NCBI GenBank assembly: GCA_029939445.1
Contig: JAOZSY010000013.1
Coordinates: forward strand, 8,441 to 17,898
DNA length: 9,458 bases
Direction: 5' to 3'
Origin: Bacteroidales bacterium
GTDB lineage: Bacteria > Bacteroidota > Bacteroidia > Bacteroidales > UBA1556
Shown: in pieces, positions 5,630 to 9,458 of the stretch
Numbering within the stretch: the stretch's first letter is position 1
Layout of the letters: each line of letters opens with the position of its first letter
Made by a program: the position numbers and the translations under genes
The notes under the pieces: generated by a model
Told to the model about the DNA's origin: nothing
The model's input: only the letters and a program-made list of their open reading frames with translations
Databases searched by the model: none

Positions 5630-7987
5630 ATGAATAAGACTATTATTTTACTATTTTTACTATTTCCTGTTTTTAGTTTTGCACAAAACAAAGCTATAAT
5701 TAAAGGTAAGGTGGTTGATTTTAGTAGCTCGGCATTAATTGAAAATGCTTCTATTAAAATATCTGCAAACAATGGTACTATCTCTGATTCTAAGGGAGAA
5801 TTCCAAATTACTAATATCGATGCTGGAGACTATACTTTAATAGTTAAGTATATTGGCTACGAAACTTATACTAAGTCAATAAGTATAACAGAAGGCCAAA
5901 CTCTAAATGTAGATGTTGCATTGCATATAAATATTAAGGAGTTGCTAGCGGTTGACATTAAGGACTCAAAAATTGAGACTTATTCATATTCAGTAATAAC
6001 ACTGAAGGAAGCCGAACTAGAGCAGAAACCTATAAGAGATATTGCAGATTTTTTGCGTGAGGTTCCAAATATTAGTGCCGTACGTAAGGGAGGAGCAAAT
6101 CTTGACCCAGTAATTAGAGGGTTTAAGTTTTCTCAATTGAATGTACAATTAGATGATGGGCAGAAAATAGAAGGTGGCTGTCCAAATAGAATGGACCCTA
6201 CAACGGCACATATAGAGGCAAGTGATATAGAAGCAATAGAGGTTTATAAAGGCCCATTTGCTCTTCGTTATGGCCCTAATATGGGTGGAGTTGTTAATTT
6301 ACTTACATCTTCACCACGTCCTTTCGATGAGTTTCAAATTCACGTTAAGGCTAATTTTGGTTACGAAAGCAATTGGAATGGTACCCGTGAGCATATGACT
6401 ATCTATGGTGGTGGAAAGAGAGTTTTCTTCTCTCTGTCAGGTAATAATGCTAATTATGGTGATTATACTGATGGTGATGGAAATAAGATACGCTCATCAT
6501 TCAATAAATATGGATATACTGCTAAGCTGGGAATTATTCCTGCTAAAGACCATAAAATTATACTTTCATATTCTGATTTGGCAGCAAAAGATATTAGTTT
6601 TCCAACTTTGCCAATGGATGAAAGACTGGATGCTACCAAATTATATTCTTTAGATTATTCAGTAAAAAATATTTCTGATTTTATAGAAACCATAGATTTT
6701 AAAGCTTATTATTCTAATGTGATACATGAGATGGATAATAAAGAGAGAGGATTTTCTGATACTATAATTGCAGTTTCAATAATTGATGCAAAGCGATATG
6801 GTTATAGAGGCGAAGTTGGTTTGAATATAAGTGATAATTCTCACTTATTTGTTGGTACAGATATGTTTAGGATTGATAAAGATGGTGATCGTATAAAAAC
6901 AATGATTGGCCAGTTCCCAATGATGAATAAAGTACCTGTTAAGTATGAAAAACTATGGAATAATGCATCAATAAGTAATTATGGGGTATTTGCTCAATAC
7001 CGATATAATTATGATTTATGGGAGGCTGTAATTGCATCACGAATAGATTTTAATAGTGCATTCTCTGATTCCATATCACTTGTTAATGGTAAGAAAGTAG
7101 ATATAATAGGAACACCTGCAGATAGTACACACTCAAGCCTTGTGAATTTTAGCGCAAGTTTTGGCCTATCACGCAAAATTGGCGATAATATGTCTGTTGG
7201 AGTTTCAATAGGTAGAGGTGTTAGAAGTCCTGATATGATTGAGCGCTTTATTATTACCTTACCAGTAGGTATCGATAATTATGAATATATAGGTAACCCA
7301 CTTCTAAAAGCAGAGGCTAATAACGAAATAGATTTTGTTTTTAATTATAATAATCAAAAAATTGGTGGTTTTGAAATAAGTACTTTTTTCTCTTATGTGC
7401 AGAATTTTATTGGCGGAAGATATATACCACCATCAGTACAAAAGCCACTTACACAAGGTGTATTAGGGGTTAAGAAATTTGAGAATTTAGGAAATGCTAC
7501 TTTATATGGCTTTGAATTGGCTTATGCTACTCCACAAAGATATAAGTTTAGAGCTTCTGTTACTGCTGCTTATACTAGCGGTACAATGGACGAAACTGAA
7601 GGCTTGGTTTACGATGCTAATGGCAAACTAACAGATACATATGTTATTGAAAATGATCCTGTAGGAGAAATTCCTCCTTTAAACCTAAATGTTAACCTAT
7701 CATATAATTGTTTGCAAGGGACTTTAATTCCTATGATTAACTTTAGATACTCTGCAGCTCAAAATAGAGTTTCAGAATCAATGGAAGAAATAACTTCTAC
7801 TGATTTCACACTAATTAATGCTAGTTTAAAATATAGATATAGCCAAAACCTTAGTTTTGTGGTTGGTGTAAATAATATACTTGATAAAGCATATTACGAA
7901 CACTTAAACCGTAGAATTCGTGGTACTGATACTCGTATTTATGAGCCTGGTAGATCGTTATTTATGAATCTAATTCTAAACTTTTAA
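5630..7987 (+). CDS. TonB-dependent receptor, predicted copper importer (OprC-like)
   Basis: This is a 785-residue outer-membrane active transporter energised by TonB. It has a signal peptide (1-18, cleavage after FSFA). A carboxypeptidase-D-like regulatory domain follows at about 22-100 (IIKGKVVD...IENASIKI...GEFQITNIDAGDYTLIV, the last part at 57-72). The plug spans about 120-230 with IRDIADFLREVPNIS (135-149), VIRGFKFSQLNVQLDDG (161-177) and IEAIEVYKGPFALRYG (200-215). The 22-strand barrel occupies the rest and ends in the terminal Phe expected of BAM substrates (RSLFMNLILNF). In the plug, GGCPNRMDPTTAH gives C184-x3-M188, and in the barrel VIHEMDN gives H366-x-M368. Together they match the CxxxM-HxM site that binds copper in Pseudomonas aeruginosa OprC. 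A Met-rich segment (M425, M431, M432) may add ligands. Length is ordinary for receptors with the extra N-terminal domain. It is the first gene of a two-gene operon with a small lipoprotein. The receptor family is certain; copper as substrate is a motif-based inference. Confidence 0.93.
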   Translation: MNKTIILLFLLFPVFSFAQNKAIIKGKVVDFSSSALIENASIKISANNGTISDSKGEFQITNIDAGDYTLIVKYIGYETYTKSISITEGQTLNVDVALHINIKELLAVDIKDSKIETYSYSVITLKEAELEQKPIRDIADFLREVPNISAVRKGGANLDPVIRGFKFSQLNVQLDDGQKIEGGCPNRMDPTTAHIEASDIEAIEVYKGPFALRYGPNMGGVVNLLTSSPRPFDEFQIHVKANFGYESNWNGTREHMTIYGGGKRVFFSLSGNNANYGDYTDGDGNKIRSSFNKYGYTAKLGIIPAKDHKIILSYSDLAAKDISFPTLPMDERLDATKLYSLDYSVKNISDFIETIDFKAYYSNVIHEMDNKERGFSDTIIAVSIIDAKRYGYRGEVGLNISDNSHLFVGTDMFRIDKDGDRIKTMIGQFPMMNKVPVKYEKLWNNASISNYGVFAQYRYNYDLWEAVIASRIDFNSAFSDSISLVNGKKVDIIGTPADSTHSSLVNFSASFGLSRKIGDNMSVGVSIGRGVRSPDMIERFIITLPVGIDNYEYIGNPLLKAEANNEIDFVFNYNNQKIGGFEISTFFSYVQNFIGGRYIPPSVQKPLTQGVLGVKKFENLGNATLYGFELAYATPQRYKFRASVTAAYTSGTMDETEGLVYDANGKLTDTYVIENDPVGEIPPLNLNVNLSYNCLQGTLIPMINFRYSAAQNRVSESMEEITSTDFTLINASLKYRYSQNLSFVVGVNNILDKAYYEHLNRRIRGTDTRIYEPGRSLFMNLILNF

Positions 7988-7991
7988 TCTG

Positions 7992-8372
7992 ATGAAAAAT
8001 ATAATTATAATATTGATACTAGTATTAGGAATAGTATCGTGCACAAAGCAAGTAGAAACAAAGCAAGTTAAATACATGGTTACGGGTCTTTCAGATCCTT
8101 ACCAAGTGGTAATGATTGATGCTGAGGGAGCTACTACTTCTCAGTCGGTAAGCCCTGTGGCTTTTGATTATGAGTGGAACAAGAAGTATGAAATAGAGAA
8201 TGGAGAGCCTGTGTATCTATATATCAAATTTAAAGAGGATATAAAAGATAGCCCTAAGTTTAATGTGGGTATTATTATAGATGGTAAGTATAATTACCAA
8301 CGTAAAGGTTGGGATAAAAATATTGGCGATTCTATATATGAAGTTAAGATATCTGGTGTAGTTCCCTATTAG
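7992..8372 (+). CDS. Small lipoprotein of unknown function in the copper receptor operon
   Basis: I do not recognise this 126-residue protein as a named family. A short signal sequence ends in the lipobox GIVSC, with Cys17 as the lipid site, and TKQVETKQV forms a brief linker. The mature part (about 95 residues) looks beta-rich and includes YMVTG (28-32), a central FDYEWNKKYEI stretch and VGIIIDGKYNY before a C-terminal strand ending in VVPY. This layout faintly recalls the immunoglobulin-like beta-sandwich of MmpS-type accessory proteins, which is only a resemblance. After the lipid Cys there is no further Cys and no His or Met cluster, so it is not an obvious metal-binding protein. It starts four bases after the receptor stop codon and is followed by a terminator, so co-transcription and probable translational coupling tie it to the receptor. 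A role as accessory lipoprotein of copper uptake is inferred from position only. Confidence 0.85.
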   Translation: MKNIIIILILVLGIVSCTKQVETKQVKYMVTGLSDPYQVVMIDAEGATTSQSVSPVAFDYEWNKKYEIENGEPVYLYIKFKEDIKDSPKFNVGIIIDGKYNYQRKGWDKNIGDSIYEVKISGVVPY

Positions 8373-8390
8373 AATATCTTGAACTAAATT

Positions 8391-8424
8391 AAAGGGCTAA
8401 TGGGATTTCTATTAGCCCTTTTTT
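8391..8424 (+). terminator. Intrinsic terminator of the receptor-lipoprotein operon
   Basis: AAAGGGCTAAT (8391-8401) is exactly complementary to ATTAGCCCTTT (8411-8421) around a 9-base loop. The T tract runs from the 3' end of the stem through 8424. It begins 19 bases after the lipoprotein stop. The 11-bp perfect stem with a GGGC core is the strongest hairpin in the window. It abuts the promoter box of the next gene. Confidence 0.88.
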
Positions 8425-8426
8425 AT

Positions 8427-8434
8427 TACCTTTG
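8427..8434 (+). promoter_or_regulatory. Candidate -7 box of the nitronate monooxygenase-family gene
   Basis: TACCTTTG matches TAnnTTTG exactly and lies 33 bases before the ATG at 8468, giving a leader of about 28 bases. No clear TTG sits at the correct distance upstream, because that DNA is the 3' arm and loop of the preceding terminator (only TTT near 8406-8408). The gene needs its own promoter because the terminator isolates it from the operon upstream. Confidence 0.45.
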
Positions 8435-8467
8435 TGAAAATGAGATTAGAAATTTTTTCCAAGAACT

Positions 8468-9409
8468 ATGAGCAAAACTAAATTAACAGAATTATTAGAT
8501 ATAGAGCATCCAATTATTATGGCGCCAATGTTTTTGGTATCAGATACTGGGATGATAATTGAGGCTTTAAAGAGTGGAATTACTGCGGCATTTCCTGCCT
8601 TAAACTATCGTACTGATGAAGAGTTTAGGTCGGCTATTGATGAAATTAGAAATGCCACAGATAAACCTTTTGGAGTAAATTTAATAGTTAATAAGTCGAA
8701 TCCAAAATATCCTCAGCAGCTAATTACTTGTGTGGATAAGAAGGTGGATTTTATTATCACATCTTTAGGTAGCCCTCGCGAAGTTATTGAGAAATCAAAG
8801 CCCGTAGGTATAAAGGTGTTTTGCGATGTTACCAATGTGCAGTATGCAAAAAAGGTTGCAGAGCTAGGAGCTGACGCTATTATTGGAGTAGGAGCAGAGG
8901 CTGGTGGCCATGCGGGTAATATAAAGATTAAGGATTTAATAAGTCAACTAAAGGCAGAATTTGATATCCCCATAATATCTGCTGGCGGAGTAGCAACTAA
9001 ATCTCAGATTGATGAAATGATTGAAGCTGGTGCTGATGGAGTAAGTGTTGGTACTGTTTTTATTGCAGCTCAGGAATGTGGTGTTTCTGATGAATATAAG
9101 CAAGCTCTTGTTGATTATGGCGCCAAAGATGTTGTACGAACTTCAAATCTTTCGGGTTCGCCACTTACAGTTATTAATACTCCTTATGTACAAGAAATTG
9201 GTACCGAGCCGAGTTTTCTTATGCGTATGATGATTAAGCATAAAAAACTTAGGAAAATTCTGAAAATGGTGATTGCTGTGCAAGGAATGAATAAGATAAA
9301 AAAATCGGCTTTTAGTGCTTCTTATAAAACATATTTTGTGGCAGGACCATCCATTGAGCATATTTATAAAGTTAGACCATTGAAAGAGATTGTAGAAGAT
9401 TTGGTGTAG
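8468..9409 (+). CDS. Nitronate monooxygenase-family flavoprotein
   Basis: This is a 313-residue cytoplasmic FMN-dependent TIM-barrel enzyme of the nitronate monooxygenase (formerly 2-nitropropane dioxygenase) family, which also includes the enoyl-ACP reductase FabK. The N-terminal HPIIMAPM (14-21) forms the first FMN-contacting loop. FGVNLIVNKSN (68-78) and DFIITSLGSP (94-103) follow. EAGGHAG (144-150) contains His148, the usual catalytic or flavin-contacting His. The FMN phosphate loops are SAGGVAT (171-177) and GVSVGTVFIAAQEC (191-204). There is no signal peptide, and the length is normal (310-370). Nitronate monooxygenases oxidise toxic alkyl nitronates such as propionate-3-nitronate; FabK reduces enoyl-ACP with NAD(P)H. 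The IIMAPMFLVS opening and NYRTDEE segment resemble a group annotated as nitronate monooxygenase in Bacteroidota rather than FabK, but the true substrate cannot be read from sequence. It stands alone with its own promoter box and has no functional link to its neighbours. Confidence 0.88.
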   Translation: MSKTKLTELLDIEHPIIMAPMFLVSDTGMIIEALKSGITAAFPALNYRTDEEFRSAIDEIRNATDKPFGVNLIVNKSNPKYPQQLITCVDKKVDFIITSLGSPREVIEKSKPVGIKVFCDVTNVQYAKKVAELGADAIIGVGAEAGGHAGNIKIKDLISQLKAEFDIPIISAGGVATKSQIDEMIEAGADGVSVGTVFIAAQECGVSDEYKQALVDYGAKDVVRTSNLSGSPLTVINTPYVQEIGTEPSFLMRMMIKHKKLRKILKMVIAVQGMNKIKKSAFSASYKTYFVAGPSIEHIYKVRPLKEIVEDLV

Positions 9410-9458
9410 TAGGTAATGCTTAATTAATAATTACTAATGTTTAATTCTTAATTTCCCA
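9410..9458. repeat. Short AT-rich direct repeat in the 3' non-coding tail
   Basis: TAATGCTTAATT (9414-9425) and TAATGTTTAATT (9435-9446) agree at 11 of 12 positions with a 21-base period. The tail is otherwise AT-rich and ends at the window edge. No terminator is visible within these 49 bases. It may be the start of a longer intergenic repeat or simple low complexity. Confidence 0.25.

Noticed and set aside
6405..6653. 82-codon frame inside the TonB-dependent receptor
   Set aside because: It is a shifted frame within an intact receptor barrel region; the receptor frame carries the conserved features.
9045..9361. Short frames on both strands inside the flavoenzyme gene (9045-9230 plus, 9143-9361 minus)
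   Set aside because: Both overlap the intact nitronate monooxygenase-family frame and show no independent motifs.
8468..9409. Calling the flavoenzyme FabK (enoyl-ACP reductase II)
   Set aside because: FabK shares the EAGGHxG motif, but the N-terminal IIMAPMFLVS and NYRTDEE segments look more like the nitronate monooxygenase-annotated group, and no fatty-acid synthesis genes are nearby. It remains a possible alternative.
1..9458. Insertion sequence, prophage, CRISPR array, tRNA or rRNA
   Set aside because: No transposase or integrase motifs, terminal repeats, regularly spaced repeats or RNA-gene sequences are recognisable in the intergenic stretches, and the coding frames are all accounted for.

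Overview
The window looks like chromosomal DNA of an AT-rich member of the Bacteroidota. The evidence is a type IX secretion (T9SS)/gliding gene set found only in that phylum, a TonB-dependent receptor with an N-terminal carboxypeptidase-D-like domain, promoters fitting TTG-N17-23-TAnnTTTG, and A-rich leaders without Shine-Dalgarno sequences. The genus cannot be decided from this sequence. I see no mobile element, CRISPR array, tRNA or rRNA.

Left part (1-5489), T9SS region. A long minus-strand gene begins at 2294 and runs off the left edge. It encodes the N-terminal 764 residues of the T9SS sortase PorU; its catalytic His and Cys should lie just outside the window. A 376-base AT-rich divergent intergenic region carries a candidate porU promoter, a 17-bp perfect palindrome and a weaker candidate promoter for the rightward genes. 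Rightward, a PorP/SprF-family outer-membrane protein (2671-3681) is followed 32 bases later by the lipoprotein GldJ (3714-5489), and a strong intrinsic terminator (5514-5544) ends the unit. The PorP-family/GldJ pair resembles the porP-porK pair of the Porphyromonas gingivalis por operon.

Middle part (5564-8424), predicted copper-uptake operon. A promoter overlapped by an 11+11 bp imperfect inverted repeat (5571-5606) drives a 785-residue TonB-dependent receptor. The receptor carries C184-x3-M188 and H366-x-M368, the residue pattern that binds copper in Pseudomonas OprC. Four bases downstream is a 126-residue lipoprotein of unknown function. A second intrinsic terminator closes the operon.

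Right part (8427-9458). A TAnnTTTG box lies directly after that terminator and precedes a single gene for a flavin-dependent enzyme of the nitronate monooxygenase family. The last 49 bases are non-coding, with a short direct repeat.

The most interesting parts are the copper receptor with its operator-like dyad and unnamed lipoprotein partner, and the PorP-family/GldJ unit divergent from porU. Most other content is core Bacteroidota biology.
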